Source of the DNA: Filomicrobium sp.
Lineage (GTDB): Bacteria; Pseudomonadota; Alphaproteobacteria; Rhizobiales; Hyphomicrobiaceae
NCBI GenBank assembly: GCA_017792465.1
Contig: CP051234.1
Coordinates: forward strand, 1,676,606-1,740,605
Direction of reading: 5' to 3'
Length of the DNA stretch: 64,000 nucleotides
Position numbers and translations under genes: made by a program. The notes under the pieces are model-generated. The model made no database searches, was not told the DNA's origin, and saw nothing but the letters and a program-made list of their open reading frames with translations. Of this stretch, positions 1-8,989 are shown in pieces (position 1 is the stretch's first letter; every line of letters begins with the position of its first letter).

Positions 1-50
1 TCCGAAGATGATTGGCGCGAATATCAGAAGCCTAGCAAAGGAATAGCTAA

Positions 51-956
51 ATGCGAATTGTCATGCTTGCGCGAAACCCTGATCTTTATTCCCATAAACG
101 TCTCGTCGAGGCCGCCAAGAAACGCGATCACGAAATCGACGTGGTCAATACCTTGCGATGCTACATGAACATCGCATCGCGGCGACCTGAAGTGTTCTAC
201 AACGGCGAAAAACTGCCCAAATACGACGCCGTCATTCCCAGGATCGGTGCCTCGGTTACATTCTATGGTTTGGCCGTTCTGCGCCAGTTCGAGATGATGG
301 GCGTTTACCCGCTGAATGAATCGGTCGGGATCGGGCGCTCTCGCGACAAGCTCCGATCGATGCAGCTTCTGGCAAGAGACGGTATAGGTCTGCCGGTCAC
401 CACGTTCGCGCATGATCCCAAACAGACCGAGGAAGTGCTGCGGCTGGCGGGCGACTCGCCGTTGGTTATCAAGTTGCTCGAAGGGACGCAGGGCATCGGA
501 GTCGTTCTGGCCGACACCGACCGGTCGGCGAAGTCGGTAATCGAGGCGTTCCGGGGGGCCGGCGTCAACATCCTGGTGCAGGAATTCATCAAGGAAGCCG
601 GCGGTAGCGATGTCCGGGCTTTGGTGATCGGGGGCAAGGTTGTCGCCTCGATGAAGCGGACCGGTGCGGAGGGAGACTTCCGCTCGAACCTGCATCGGGG
701 CGGTTCAGCGACCGCCGTGAAGATTTCTCCCGAAGAACGCTCGACGGCGATCCGGGCGGCAAAGTCGATGGGGCTCAATGTCTGCGGCGTCGACATGCTG
801 CGCACCAATCACGGGCCCGTCGTCATGGAAGTCAACTCGTCACCGGGCCTGGAAGGTATGGAAAACGCAACCGGTATCGACATTGCCGGGCTGATTATCG
901 ATTTTCTGGCGGCGAATGCGAAGCCCGGAAAAACCAAGACCAAGGGGAAGGGCTGA
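51..956 (+). CDS. rimK: RimK-type ATP-grasp ligase (ribosomal protein S6 modification)
   Basis: Cytoplasmic ATP-grasp ligase that in the RimK family adds glutamate residues to the C-terminus of ribosomal protein S6. The 301-residue length matches the family (about 300). The N-terminus [18 protein letters not shown] and the ATP-grasp stretches [31 protein letters not shown] and [17 protein letters not shown] (metal and nucleotide binding) are typical. A Shine-Dalgarno AAAGGAA lies about 8 bases before the ATG. The stop codon overlaps the ATG of the next gene (TGATG), so the two are translationally coupled. The substrate could be a related peptide or small molecule, because RimK-like enzymes vary. 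Confidence 0.92.
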   Translation: MRIVMLARNPDLYSHKRLVEAAKKRDHEIDVVNTLRCYMNIASRRPEVFYNGEKLPKYDAVIPRIGASVTFYGLAVLRQFEMMGVYPLNESVGIGRSRDKLRSMQLLARDGIGLPVTTFAHDPKQTEEVLRLAGDSPLVIKLLEGTQGIGVVLADTDRSAKSVIEAFRGAGVNILVQEFIKEAGGSDVRALVIGGKVVASMKRTGAEGDFRSNLHRGGSATAVKISPEERSTAIRAAKSMGLNVCGVDMLRTNHGPVVMEVNSSPGLEGMENATGIDIAGLIIDFLAANAKPGKTKTKGKG

Positions 957-1996
957 TGGACGTCCAACCGTTCGACCTCGGCTCTGAAACGATCCCGCCT
1001 GGAAGCCGGAGAACGGTTAATCTTCCCGTCAGCGTGTTGTCCGATCATACGCCAGCGTCGCTGTCGGTGCATGTCGTGCATGGTAGGAAACCCGGCCCGA
1101 CGATGTTCGTCAGTGCCGCCGTGCATGGCGACGAAGTGATCGGCGTCGAAATCGTTCGGCGGCTGTTGCGGACGCCGCATTTGGAAAAGTTGCGGGGCAC
1201 GCTGCTTGCGGTTCCGATCGTCAACGCTTTCGGGTTCATGCATCATTCGCGCTACCTGCCCGACCGGCGCGATCTCAATCGCTCGTTTCCGGGAAGTGCA
1301 CGCGGGTCGCTGGCGGCAAGGCTTGCCAATCTTTTCGTGCAGGAAGTGGTTCTGCGCAGCAATGTCGGGATCGATCTGCATTCGGCGGCGATCCATCGAA
1401 CCAACCTGCCTCAAATCCGCATCTCGCCTGGTAACCCGCGCACGCTTGAACTTGCTGCCGCATTCGGCGCGCCGTTGATTTTAACGTCGAGCACGCGCGA
1501 AGGATCGCTGCGTCAGACGGCAGCGGAACATGACGTCGATGTGCTGCTTTACGAGGCCGGCGAGGGGCTGCGGTTCGACGAAATTGCAGCTAGGGCAGGC
1601 GTGAGCGGCATCATGCGCGTCATGCACAAGCTGGATATGATCTCAGGCAAGAGCATTGCGCGCATGAAGGTTCCGCCGATCCGTTCGTCGGCGAGTTTCT
1701 GGCAACGCGCTCCGGCTGGCGGTCTTTTACGGACGTTCAAATCGACGGGTGAGGAAGTTACACGCGGCACGGTGCTTGGCATCGTATCCGACCCATTTGG
1801 CGAAGCCGAAACGGAAGTGACTGCCGATTACGGCGGACTGATCATCGGCCGAACCAACCTGCCGATTGTCAACGAAGGCGACGGGCTATTCCATATCGCG
1901 AAGATCAAATCGGCGGGCCATGCCGAGGCGACGATCGACAGTCTTTCGACGCAGCTCGAAGCCGATCCGCTGTTTGACGAAGACGAGATTATCTAG
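956..1996 (+). CDS. Succinylglutamate desuccinylase/aspartoacylase family protein
   Basis: Zinc-dependent deacylase of the AstE/aspartoacylase (M14-like) family, 346 residues. The zinc ligands are readable: HGDE near residue 58 and DLHSA near residue 140, the arrangement of family carboxypeptidase-like folds. The C-terminal third is a beta-rich domain beginning near PAGGLLRTFKSTGEEV, resembling the biotinyl/lipoyl-like barrel common in this subfamily. The gene overlaps rimK by one base and is presumably co-transcribed. This rimK-neighbouring subfamily is common in proteobacteria. Its substrate is not known, so it should not be called astE. Confidence 0.85.
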   Translation: MDVQPFDLGSETIPPGSRRTVNLPVSVLSDHTPASLSVHVVHGRKPGPTMFVSAAVHGDEVIGVEIVRRLLRTPHLEKLRGTLLAVPIVNAFGFMHHSRYLPDRRDLNRSFPGSARGSLAARLANLFVQEVVLRSNVGIDLHSAAIHRTNLPQIRISPGNPRTLELAAAFGAPLILTSSTREGSLRQTAAEHDVDVLLYEAGEGLRFDEIAARAGVSGIMRVMHKLDMISGKSIARMKVPPIRSSASFWQRAPAGGLLRTFKSTGEEVTRGTVLGIVSDPFGEAETEVTADYGGLIIGRTNLPIVNEGDGLFHIAKIKSAGHAEATIDSLSTQLEADPLFDEDEII

Positions 1997-2049
1997 GGCA
2001 TGCACGCTGGCTTAGCCACCGGTTTCAGCATGGGGCAGGGGCAAATCAC

Positions 2050-4428
2050 CTAGAGGTGGACGCGCCGCAATCGAAGGGCGTTGCCGATCACCGATACGGA
2101 AGACAGGCTCATCGCCGCCGCAGCGATCATCGGCGACAGCAACAACCCAAATACGGGATAGAGGACGCCTGCCGCAATCGGAACGCCCAAAGCGTTGTAG
2201 CCGAATGCGAACATCAGGTTCTGCTTGATGTTGGCCATCGTGGCCTGCGACAAGCGGCGGGCCCGTAGAATTCCGCGCAAGTCGCCGCGCAAAAGCGTTA
2301 TGCCAGCAGCTTCGATGGCGACATCGGCCCCGCTTCCCATGGCGACCCCGACATCGGCCTGGGCAAGTGCGGGAGCATCGTTGACGCCGTCTCCGGCAAA
2401 AGCCACCTTCTTGCCTTGCGACTGGAAGGTTTTGACGATGCCGGCCTTTTCATCCGGAAGGACGTCGGCGCGGATTTCCGTGATGCCGAGTTGACGCGCT
2501 ACAGCTTCTGCGGTCGTCCGGTTGTCGCCGGTGACCATGACGATGCTGAAGCCTTCGTTGCGCAAATCGTCGATGGTGACGGCGGCAGGCTCCTTGATCG
2601 GATCGGCGACAGCAATGAGGCCGGCCGGTTTGCCGTCGATCGCGACAAACATCGCAGTTTTGCCGTCGGTCCGGAAATTTTCAGCCTTATCTGACAGCTC
2701 GGAAAAATCGGCGCCGATCTCTTCCATCATGGCCGCGTTGCCGAGTGCGACCGCCGTTCCGCCGATCTTGCCGCGAACGCCTCGGCCGCTGAGAGCTTCG
2801 AAGTCGTCCGTGTCGCTCAAAGAGACATTACGCCCGGCGGCTCCATTGACGATAGCTTCGGCCAACGGATGTTCGCTGCCGCGTTCAAGACTGGCGGCAA
2901 GCCGTAACAGTTCTTTATCGCCGGTGCCGGGCAGTGCGAAAACATCGGTCAGCACCGGCCGACCTTCCGTCAGGGTCCCGGTCTTGTCGACGATCAAGGT
3001 GTCGACTTCGGCGAAACGTTCCAGAACTTCTGCGTTGCGGACGAGCACGCCAGCCTTGGCGCCGCGCCCGGTCGCAACCATGATCGACATCGGTGTGGCA
3101 AGGCCCAGCGCGCAAGGGCAGGCGATGATGAGAACGGAAACGGCGGCGATGAAGGCGTAAGCCAGGGCAGGCGGCGGACCGAAGATGGCCCATGCGATGA
3201 AGGCCAAAACGGCGGCTGCCACGACGGTCGGCACGAAATAACCGGCGACAACATCGACAAGCTTTTGAATGGGCGCGCGGCTGCGCTGAGCATCGGCGAC
3301 CATGGTGACGATGCGTGATAGCATGGTTTCGCTACCGACGTGCTCGGCTTGCATGACGAACGACCCGGACTTGTTCAACGTCCCGCCGGTGACTTTATCG
3401 TCCGGATTTTTTTCGACGGGAACGGCTTCACCGGTCAGCATCGATTCATCGACGGACGACGATCCCTCAAGCACAACACCGTCGAGCGGAATGGAATCTC
3501 CTGGGCGAACGCGCAGCTTGTCGCCAACGGAAATCTTATCGAGGGAGACTTCCTCGTCGGTACCGTCGGAATTGACCCGGCGGGCGGTTTTCGGTGCGAG
3601 GTCGAGAAGTTCGCGAATGGCGCTGCCGGTCTTGTCTCGCGCGCGCAGTTCGAGGATCTGGCCGAACAAGACGAGCACGATAATGACGGCGGCGGCTTCG
3701 AAGTACACGGCGACCTGATCTTCCGGCCCGCGGAAGGCTTCAGGAAAAATGCCCGGCAGCAGCGTCGCGACGACGCTATACCCATAAGCGGCACCTACAC
3801 CGATGCCGATCAGCGTCCACATGTTCGGTTTGCGATTGATGATCGACTGCTTGCAGCGTTCGAAGAACGGCCGGGCGGCCCAAAGCACGACGGGTGTCGC
3901 AAGCAGGAACTCAAGCCACACCGAGACGCGCTCGCCGATCCATTCGCGCAGCGGCAGCCCGATATGCGGCGCCATGGCGAGCAGGAAGACGGGCAAGGTC
4001 AACGCCGCTGCGATCTTGAAGCGATGCGTAAAGTCCACAAGTTCCGGATTGGGCCCTTCGTCGCCGGTTGGAATACCCATCGGCTCAAGCGCCATACCGC
4101 AGATCGGGCAGGTGCCGGGACCTTCCTGAACGATTTCGGGGTCCATCGGACAGGTGTACATCGTGCCGGCGGGCATTGGCTCAGGGGCGGGCGGGCCGTC
4201 GGCATATTTTTCCGGATCGGCCTCGAACTTCTCCTTGCAACGCGGGTTGCAGAAATAGACCTTCTTGCCGTCGTGCTCGAGGACATGCTTGGCGGTGGCA
4301 ATGGTGACGGTCATGCCGCAGACCGGATCGATTGCCGTTTCCGGCGCAGCCCCTGCTTTTTGATCGTCGCCGTGAGAGTGATTGGAATCTTCCGATTGGC
4401 AGCAATGTCCACCTTGAGACGTCGACAT
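2050..4428 (-). CDS. Copper-translocating P1B-type ATPase
   Basis: Inner-membrane heavy-metal efflux ATPase, 792 residues. The N-terminus is His-rich and carries a YHS/TRASH-type module (DPVCGM ... [11 protein letters not shown], residues about 35-75), then a heavy-metal-binding zinc-ribbon-like module (YTCPMDPEI ... [10 protein letters not shown], about 90-120). The membrane CPC motif ([11 protein letters not shown]) marks a Cu(I)/Ag(I) pump. The phosphorylation site DKTGTLTEG and hinge [12 protein letters not shown] are intact. Replacement of the usual CxxC MXC domain by YHS plus metal-binding modules is typical of CopA-like pumps of this group. It is transcribed alone. No convincing CueR operator was read in the upstream region. 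Confidence 0.95.
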   Translation of the reverse strand: MSTSQGGHCCQSEDSNHSHGDDQKAGAAPETAIDPVCGMTVTIATAKHVLEHDGKKVYFCNPRCKEKFEADPEKYADGPPAPEPMPAGTMYTCPMDPEIVQEGPGTCPICGMALEPMGIPTGDEGPNPELVDFTHRFKIAAALTLPVFLLAMAPHIGLPLREWIGERVSVWLEFLLATPVVLWAARPFFERCKQSIINRKPNMWTLIGIGVGAAYGYSVVATLLPGIFPEAFRGPEDQVAVYFEAAAVIIVLVLFGQILELRARDKTGSAIRELLDLAPKTARRVNSDGTDEEVSLDKISVGDKLRVRPGDSIPLDGVVLEGSSSVDESMLTGEAVPVEKNPDDKVTGGTLNKSGSFVMQAEHVGSETMLSRIVTMVADAQRSRAPIQKLVDVVAGYFVPTVVAAAVLAFIAWAIFGPPPALAYAFIAAVSVLIIACPCALGLATPMSIMVATGRGAKAGVLVRNAEVLERFAEVDTLIVDKTGTLTEGRPVLTDVFALPGTGDKELLRLAASLERGSEHPLAEAIVNGAAGRNVSLSDTDDFEALSGRGVRGKIGGTAVALGNAAMMEEIGADFSELSDKAENFRTDGKTAMFVAIDGKPAGLIAVADPIKEPAAVTIDDLRNEGFSIVMVTGDNRTTAEAVARQLGITEIRADVLPDEKAGIVKTFQSQGKKVAFAGDGVNDAPALAQADVGVAMGSGADVAIEAAGITLLRGDLRGILRARRLSQATMANIKQNLMFAFGYNALGVPIAAGVLYPVFGLLLSPMIAAAAMSLSSVSVIGNALRLRRVHL

Positions 4429-4710
4429 GTCGGGGTCCTAGCGTCCGAGAAAAGATGCCTGCCATGTAGCGCCGCCTCCAGGTTGTAGCGGCCCAACAGG
4501 CTTTGGCGTAGCTCTTAGATGGGTACGTCCAGCGGGGCTTCAGGTCAACGGGCCGACGCCCGCATGGTTCCACGTGACGCGGGCTTTGAGATTTGCCCCT
4601 CCCGGCCTGGAGTGCTACCCCTCCCACGCAAAGTTGTGCGGCCGGTTTGAGCGCCCTGCAACACCAGAATAAATCCAAGATACAATTACGCCAATCAAAA
4701 GGAGACTCCC

Positions 4711-5259
4711 ATGAGCGATCGTATCGTTCTTCGCGTCGGCGAAAGCCTTGTCGCCGGTGGCCCGCCAGGCACCGCAGCAGAGCCTGAAGTCGCTATCGGT
4801 GAAATGGATGGCCCGTTCGGCACCGCCTTCGCCAATTTGCTGGGTGACCAGGTCAAAGGCCATTCGCGCGTTCTGGCGATCATGAATACCGACATCATGG
4901 TGCGCCCACCGACGATCTGCGTTTCGAAAGTCACCGTCGACAACGAACGCTACACGAATATCCTGATGGGCACGGTTCAGTATGCGACGTCCATGGGTGT
5001 TCTTGATGCGGTGCGTTCCGGCGATATCCCGAAGGACAAGGCGAACGACCTGGGCATCATCGTCTCGGTCTGGCTCAACCCGATGGTGGCGACGATCGAA
5101 GACCTCGATCACAAAATCTTGTTCGACATTCACCGCAAGGCAACGCACCAAGCAATTGCAAAGGCAATGAATTTCGAACCTTCGATCGACTGGCTGCTCG
5201 AGAACCAGGACAAGATCGTGCACAAGTATTACGAGAAGGGGCTGAAGGGCGAAATCTGA
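4711..5259 (+). CDS. Formaldehyde-activating enzyme (Fae) paralogue
   Basis: 182-residue member of the Fae family, whose founding enzyme condenses formaldehyde with tetrahydromethanopterin in methylotrophs. Family landmarks are VGESLVAGG, GPFGTAFANLLGDQVKGHSR, KVTVDN and ILMGTVQYA. The conserved histidine of true Fae (in the AHIDLIIG segment) is not seen: the matching stretch reads AEPEVAIG. This therefore looks like the Fae2/Fae3-type paralogue group rather than the main enzyme, and catalytic activity is doubtful. The start has a strong AAAGGAG Shine-Dalgarno. It is monocistronic and ends at a strong terminator. Its presence suggests a methylotrophic host. Confidence 0.85.
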   Translation: MSDRIVLRVGESLVAGGPPGTAAEPEVAIGEMDGPFGTAFANLLGDQVKGHSRVLAIMNTDIMVRPPTICVSKVTVDNERYTNILMGTVQYATSMGVLDAVRSGDIPKDKANDLGIIVSVWLNPMVATIEDLDHKILFDIHRKATHQAIAKAMNFEPSIDWLLENQDKIVHKYYEKGLKGEI

Positions 5260-5287
5260 TCCTTGCCGCAGCTTCTTAATTTGTAAG

Positions 5288-5325
5288 GGCGATCAGCTGA
5301 CGTCCAGCTGATCGCCTTTTCTTTT
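5288..5325 (+). terminator. Rho-independent terminator after the Fae paralogue
   Basis: A perfect 12-bp stem (GGCGATCAGCTG at 5288-5299 with its complement at 5305-5316) and a 5-base loop is followed by TTTTCTTTT. It lies 28 bases past the stop codon. This is a textbook intrinsic terminator. Confidence 0.9.
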
Positions 5326-5402
5326 GACAACTATCATTGCATTTTCGCCATCTAGATCCTTCATCCTGGCCTTAGCGATCCAATCTAAATTGGAGTTAAG
5401 GA

Positions 5403-6140
5403 ATGTCAGATATGAAGAAATCGACGGTGTTGCTCGCCGGTCTGTTGGCGGTCGGCATGGCTCTGCCAGCGCTCGCCGACAAACGCGATGGCGATGGCCG
5501 TGACGGCTGGCATCGTGGTGGCATGCATCACGGTATGGGACAGTGCCGGCATCATGGCGGCAAGCATGGCCGAAGACATGGCAAGAGACACGGTGGCCGG
5601 ATGTGGTGGGGCGATCCGCTCAAGCACATCGATGGACGCCTTGCTTTCATCAAAGCCGAACTGAAACTGACCGACGCGCAGAACGCGGCCTGGGACGAGT
5701 TTGCCGGCATGCTTCGGACATCGGCCGAGACACGCGCCGAGATGCGTAAGCAGCGCATGGAAAAGCGCAAGGAGATGGCCGACAGCGACAAGAAGGTTTC
5801 GTTGCCCGAGCGTCTCGCCAAGCGTCAGGAACGTGCCGAGATGAGGCTTGAACGCATCAAGACGATGCGCGAAGGCTTCGACAAATTCTACGGCGTTCTG
5901 GATGACTCGCAGAAAGCAACCGCCGACGAACTGGTGCCGATGATGATGCGGCTCGGTATGGGCCGCAGAGGCATGGGTCGCGGCGGTAAGCGCGGTGGCC
6001 ATATGATGCGCCACGGCGGAGGCATGGGCAAACGCGGCGGTATGGGCATGGGCCCTGGTGGCGGTATGGGCCCTGGCGGCGACGACGAAGCGGATGCTGA
6101 TCCTGGCCCGGATGCGCCTGAACCTCCGAAGGACAACTGA
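5403..6140 (+). CDS. Spy/CpxP-like LTXXQ protein with His/Met-rich tails
   Basis: Exported protein of 245 residues. A signal peptide (residues 1-25, cut after LPALA) is followed by a His/Gly/Arg-rich segment with many HG, HH and KH pairs. A helical LTXXQ core follows (LKLTDAQNAAWDEF, near residue 90, and a later helix ending LDDSQKATADEL). The C-terminal tail is rich in Gly, Met and His and ends in an acidic, proline-rich stretch. Spy/CpxP proteins are periplasmic chaperones or stress sensors. The His- and Met-rich tails suggest copper or nickel binding, which fits the copper ATPase nearby, though this is inference. ATG at 5412 is an alternative start with a better-spaced AAGGA. Confidence 0.75.
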   Translation: MSDMKKSTVLLAGLLAVGMALPALADKRDGDGRDGWHRGGMHHGMGQCRHHGGKHGRRHGKRHGGRMWWGDPLKHIDGRLAFIKAELKLTDAQNAAWDEFAGMLRTSAETRAEMRKQRMEKRKEMADSDKKVSLPERLAKRQERAEMRLERIKTMREGFDKFYGVLDDSQKATADELVPMMMRLGMGRRGMGRGGKRGGHMMRHGGGMGKRGGMGMGPGGGMGPGGDDEADADPGPDAPEPPKDN

Positions 6141-6170
6141 CGGAAAACGACAGTCTCGTATTTTAACAAT

Positions 6171-6198
6171 AGCGGCTGCAGCGATGCGGCCGCTTTTT
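6171..6198 (+). terminator. Terminator after the Spy-like gene
   Basis: An inverted repeat AGCGGC (6171-6176) / GCCGCT (6189-6194) runs into a five-T tract about 30 bases after the stop codon. The loop is 12 bases, so it is weaker than the terminator at 5288. Confidence 0.65.
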
Positions 6199-6333
6199 CG
6201 TTTTCGAGTTCGTTTCGACGATGCCGATTGCATCGTCACCGAACCGCTTTCGCAGTTTGCCGGGCGCAAGGTTTCAGCGTCGCGGGAATTGGGCTAGCGT
6301 GGGGCGGGCACTCGTCATTGGCGGACGCAAAGC

Positions 6334-6876
6334 ATGTTGAAATTCATTCTCGGTGTGATCTTTGGCGCAGGGCTGGCTGTCGGTTATGTGCGATACAATC
6401 TGGAACTGCCGGAATACCTGCAACTGACAGACAAGCTGCGCGGCAACCTCGTTTCAACCGCCACCGAAGGCGAGCTCTTCGATCTCGACAGGGACCTCGC
6501 CGTTCGCCGCCGTGCGCTTGAGGTGCTGTTTGCCAATCGTCCGGAGTTTGCCGTTGAAGTGGATCGGGAATTCGGCCACCCGTTTCTTGCCACGCTCTAC
6601 AAACGTCGCGCCATTCGCGAGGCGCGGCTTTTGCGCGGGCAGTGGTCGACCTATGACATGGCGCTCGAAAAGGACAAGCTTCGCGCCGCGTTGGAACGCC
6701 AGCACGGCTCCAGCGATCCGGTCGTCATCAAGCAACGCATGCTGCAGGCGGCGATGGCGAATTCCTATCCGTTCTTGCAGCGGTGGCTTGAGAAGCAAGG
6801 CGAGCCGACAGGTGAGCGTGAGTTGCTGGCGACGCTAAAACGGGTCGGTGTCTTACCGAACGCGGATCAGCCGTGA
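6334..6876 (+). CDS. Hypothetical protein with N-terminal membrane anchor
   Basis: 180-residue protein of unrecognised family. Residues 1-20 (MLKFILGVIFGAGLAVGYV) form one membrane anchor or uncleaved signal. The rest is charged and mostly helical, rich in Arg and Leu (for example RDLAVRRRALEVLF and KDKLRAALERQHG). It is probably a periplasm-facing single-pass protein. The downstream neighbour is convergent and the upstream gene ends at a terminator, so it is monocistronic. No catalytic motif is visible. Confidence 0.65.
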   Translation: MLKFILGVIFGAGLAVGYVRYNLELPEYLQLTDKLRGNLVSTATEGELFDLDRDLAVRRRALEVLFANRPEFAVEVDREFGHPFLATLYKRRAIREARLLRGQWSTYDMALEKDKLRAALERQHGSSDPVVIKQRMLQAAMANSYPFLQRWLEKQGEPTGERELLATLKRVGVLPNADQP

Positions 6877-6972
6877 GCGGGCAATCCGGGAGAGACTGTC
6901 GAAGGTCGCGGCGGGTTCGGAAAAGACTAACGATCAGCTCAGTGCTTTGTGGCAGTGACCTACTTCTCGGCG

Positions 6973-7356
6973 CTACTTCTTGAAGCCGCAAACAACCCAG
7001 TGCAACACCAGTTCATCGCCACTGCGGCTGGTCCGCCATGAGGCCGCTTCGTGGAACTCCAGCGACTGGCAAAAACGGTCGGCGAGTTCGTAGACGTTGT
7101 CGGCATCGCAGGTTGCTTTGCGTGTGTCGCAGGTCGCCAGTTCGGAGTGGAAATATTCGGCGCTGTTGGTGCGCACCTGGGCCGCATCCTCCAGATCCTC
7201 GAACGGCGTTTTTGGTTCGCCGAAGGATTGGAAATAGATGTAGTCGCCAAGCCGCCGGTCACCCGCGGCATCGGGGGGAACCTGGGCGGTTGCTGTGCCG
7301 CTCAGCACACCAAACCCCAATGACGTGGCGATCAAGATCTTGGCTAGACGGCGCAC
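6973..7356 (-). CDS. Small exported hypothetical protein
   Basis: About 127 residues from a GTG at 7356, chosen because it immediately follows the stop of the thioredoxin gene with GGGTGAG as ribosome-binding site and begins a good signal peptide (RRLAKILIATSLGFGVLSGTATA). Upstream in-frame ATGs lie inside the previous gene. The mature part has four cysteines (ATCDTRKATC, RFCQSL, VVCGFKK), compatible with two disulphides in the periplasm. It is co-transcribed with the thioredoxin-like gene, which could act on those cysteines. The family is not recognised. Confidence 0.65.
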   Translation of the reverse strand: MRRLAKILIATSLGFGVLSGTATAQVPPDAAGDRRLGDYIYFQSFGEPKTPFEDLEDAAQVRTNSAEYFHSELATCDTRKATCDADNVYELADRFCQSLEFHEAASWRTSRSGDELVLHWVVCGFKK

Positions 7357-7360
7357 GGGC

Positions 7361-8059
7361 TCACCCACTTTTTTTCTTGGCGTCTTCGATGGCTTTGCGC
7401 TCATCGTAGCGGCGCAAGTGGAAGCGCTGGAAGTTGCGGTCTTCCTCGTAGATCTTCGCGCGCACCCAGACGAACAGATCATAGAACGTGCCGGGTCCGA
7501 CACCGAGACTCATGCGCGTGACTTCGAGCGGCTGGCCCCATTTGGCTTCGACGTTCTCGATATCGTCCTTGAAGAAGACGACGGTCGGCGTGAACATGAC
7601 GCCCCAGCGTTCGGCGAGCTTCTTCTCAGGCATCTTCTTGCCGTCGAAATCGGTGACCTCGCGCGAGCCCCACATGTTCAACTGGACGACGGCGAAGTTG
7701 TCGTGAACGTAGTCGTTGATGTAGCGCTTGGAGAGCACCTCCTTGTGCATCTTCACGCAGTAGCCGCATCCGCGCTGCTCGAAAACGACGGCGAAGCGCT
7801 TGCCCTCCTGCTTGGCGGCTTCGAAATCTTCGCGCAGGTCGAGGAAAGATTCCACGAACCACTTTTGATGGTAGATGCCGTCGTCGCCTTGCTCGGGCGT
7901 CACAGCCGGTTCGGAGGGCCCAATCGGAGGTGGCAGGGCGTCGGCGCTAACCGCGACCTTCCAGCCGCCGGCGGTCATCGCCAGTGCCAGCACCATCACA
8001 CATGACAGCGCTATGAGGACTTTTTTGATACCCATTGAGCGATTGCGATCAGGCAGCAT
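7361..8059 (-). CDS. Periplasmic thioredoxin-fold protein (SoxW-like)
   Basis: 232-residue exported thioredoxin-like protein. An N-terminal hydrophobic signal (about residues 9-32) is followed by a thioredoxin fold with the active site RGCGYCVKMH near residue 95 and the cis-proline strand MFTPTVVFF near 165. It resembles SoxW-type and DsbE-like periplasmic reductases, which deliver electrons to exported thiol proteins. The start is supported by AAGGAA about 8 bases before ATG 8059. The four-cysteine exported protein downstream is a plausible partner. The exact pathway (sulfur oxidation, cytochrome maturation or other) cannot be fixed from the window. Confidence 0.75.
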   Translation of the reverse strand: MLPDRNRSMGIKKVLIALSCVMVLALAMTAGGWKVAVSADALPPPIGPSEPAVTPEQGDDGIYHQKWFVESFLDLREDFEAAKQEGKRFAVVFEQRGCGYCVKMHKEVLSKRYINDYVHDNFAVVQLNMWGSREVTDFDGKKMPEKKLAERWGVMFTPTVVFFKDDIENVEAKWGQPLEVTRMSLGVGPGTFYDLFVWVRAKIYEEDRNFQRFHLRRYDERKAIEDAKKKSG

Positions 8060-8140
8060 TGCGCGTTCCTTCGAGAGTGTCTGTCGGCGGGAGATTAGCT
8101 CACTGTGCGCGATTGTGCGAGAGGCATTCGGCGGCTTTGC

Positions 8141-8977
8141 TTATCCAATCCCGGCAAGGCTCAAGGCAAATCGCGTGGCGGCGACCGCCATGAAAGCGGC
8201 AAATGCCAATTCCAGTCGCCGCTTGGGCAAGCCGTGGGCGATACGGACGCCGAGCGGGGCCGCAATGACGCTGGCAGGAATAATGATTGCGGCCCCCAGA
8301 AGGTTGACGAAGCCTAGCGAGAATTCCGGCGTCAACGGGTTCCCCCAACCGGCGATGATAAATCCGATGACGCCGGGGATCGCCACAAGCGGACCGAGCC
8401 CGGCACTGGTGGCGACCGCCTGGATCAACGGACGATTGTAGAGCGTCATGTAGGCGACAAGAAAGCTAGCGCCGGCAATGCTCATCAAGACTGAAACGAA
8501 GCCGGCAAAGAAACCGTAGATCTCGACCCAGGGTGGCTTCGGCATATCTTCACCGAGCCGCCAATCATCTCGGCCCAACGCCAGCTTCAAGGCGAGCAAT
8601 CCGCCGAAGATGACCCAGATCCATTTCAGTTCATCGCCTGTCACGATGCCTGCGAAGATCGTGCCGGTGATCACCCCCAACACAAGTGTCGGCCCAAGCC
8701 GCCAAAGGATGTTGGTGTCGACGCTGCCTTTGGCGCGGTGCGCGTAGAACGATCGCAGCGAAGTCGGGATGATGACGGCGAGTGACGTGCCCAGCGTCAT
8801 GTGCATGCGGATTTCGGGATCGACGCCGATGGCGCCAAAGGCTTCGAAGAGCACCGGCACGAGGATGCCACCACCACCGATGCCCAACAGCCCGGACATG
8901 AAGCCGGTCAGAAGGCCGGCCGCGAGCAACGCACCGGCCAGAAGCATCAGCTCACCGGCGCCGATATCAATGGGCAT
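8141..8977 (-). CDS. TauE/SafE-family permease
   Basis: 278-residue polytopic inner-membrane protein with about eight hydrophobic segments and the family hallmarks GLLTGFMSGLLGIGGGGILVP at the N-terminus and SIAGASFLVAYMTL in the middle (duplicated half-motif). The family exports sulfite, sulfoacetate and related organosulfur anions. It starts 12 bases after the dusA stop, so it is likely read through from dusA. The adjacent thioredoxin suggests a sulfur theme, but the substrate is unproven. Confidence 0.88.
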   Translation of the reverse strand: MPIDIGAGELMLLAGALLAAGLLTGFMSGLLGIGGGGILVPVLFEAFGAIGVDPEIRMHMTLGTSLAVIIPTSLRSFYAHRAKGSVDTNILWRLGPTLVLGVITGTIFAGIVTGDELKWIWVIFGGLLALKLALGRDDWRLGEDMPKPPWVEIYGFFAGFVSVLMSIAGASFLVAYMTLYNRPLIQAVATSAGLGPLVAIPGVIGFIIAGWGNPLTPEFSLGFVNLLGAAIIIPASVIAAPLGVRIAHGLPKRRLELAFAAFMAVAATRFALSLAGIG

Positions 8978-8989
8978 TCATTTCAAACC

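Noticed and set aside
3340-4488. Long plus-strand frame opposite the copper ATPase
   Set aside because: Antisense to a gene with intact P-type ATPase motifs; the translation shows no family features.
4429-4710. CueR-type operator for the copper ATPase
   Set aside because: The upstream sequence lacks a convincing ACCTTCC/GGAAGGT dyad with 19-bp promoter spacing.
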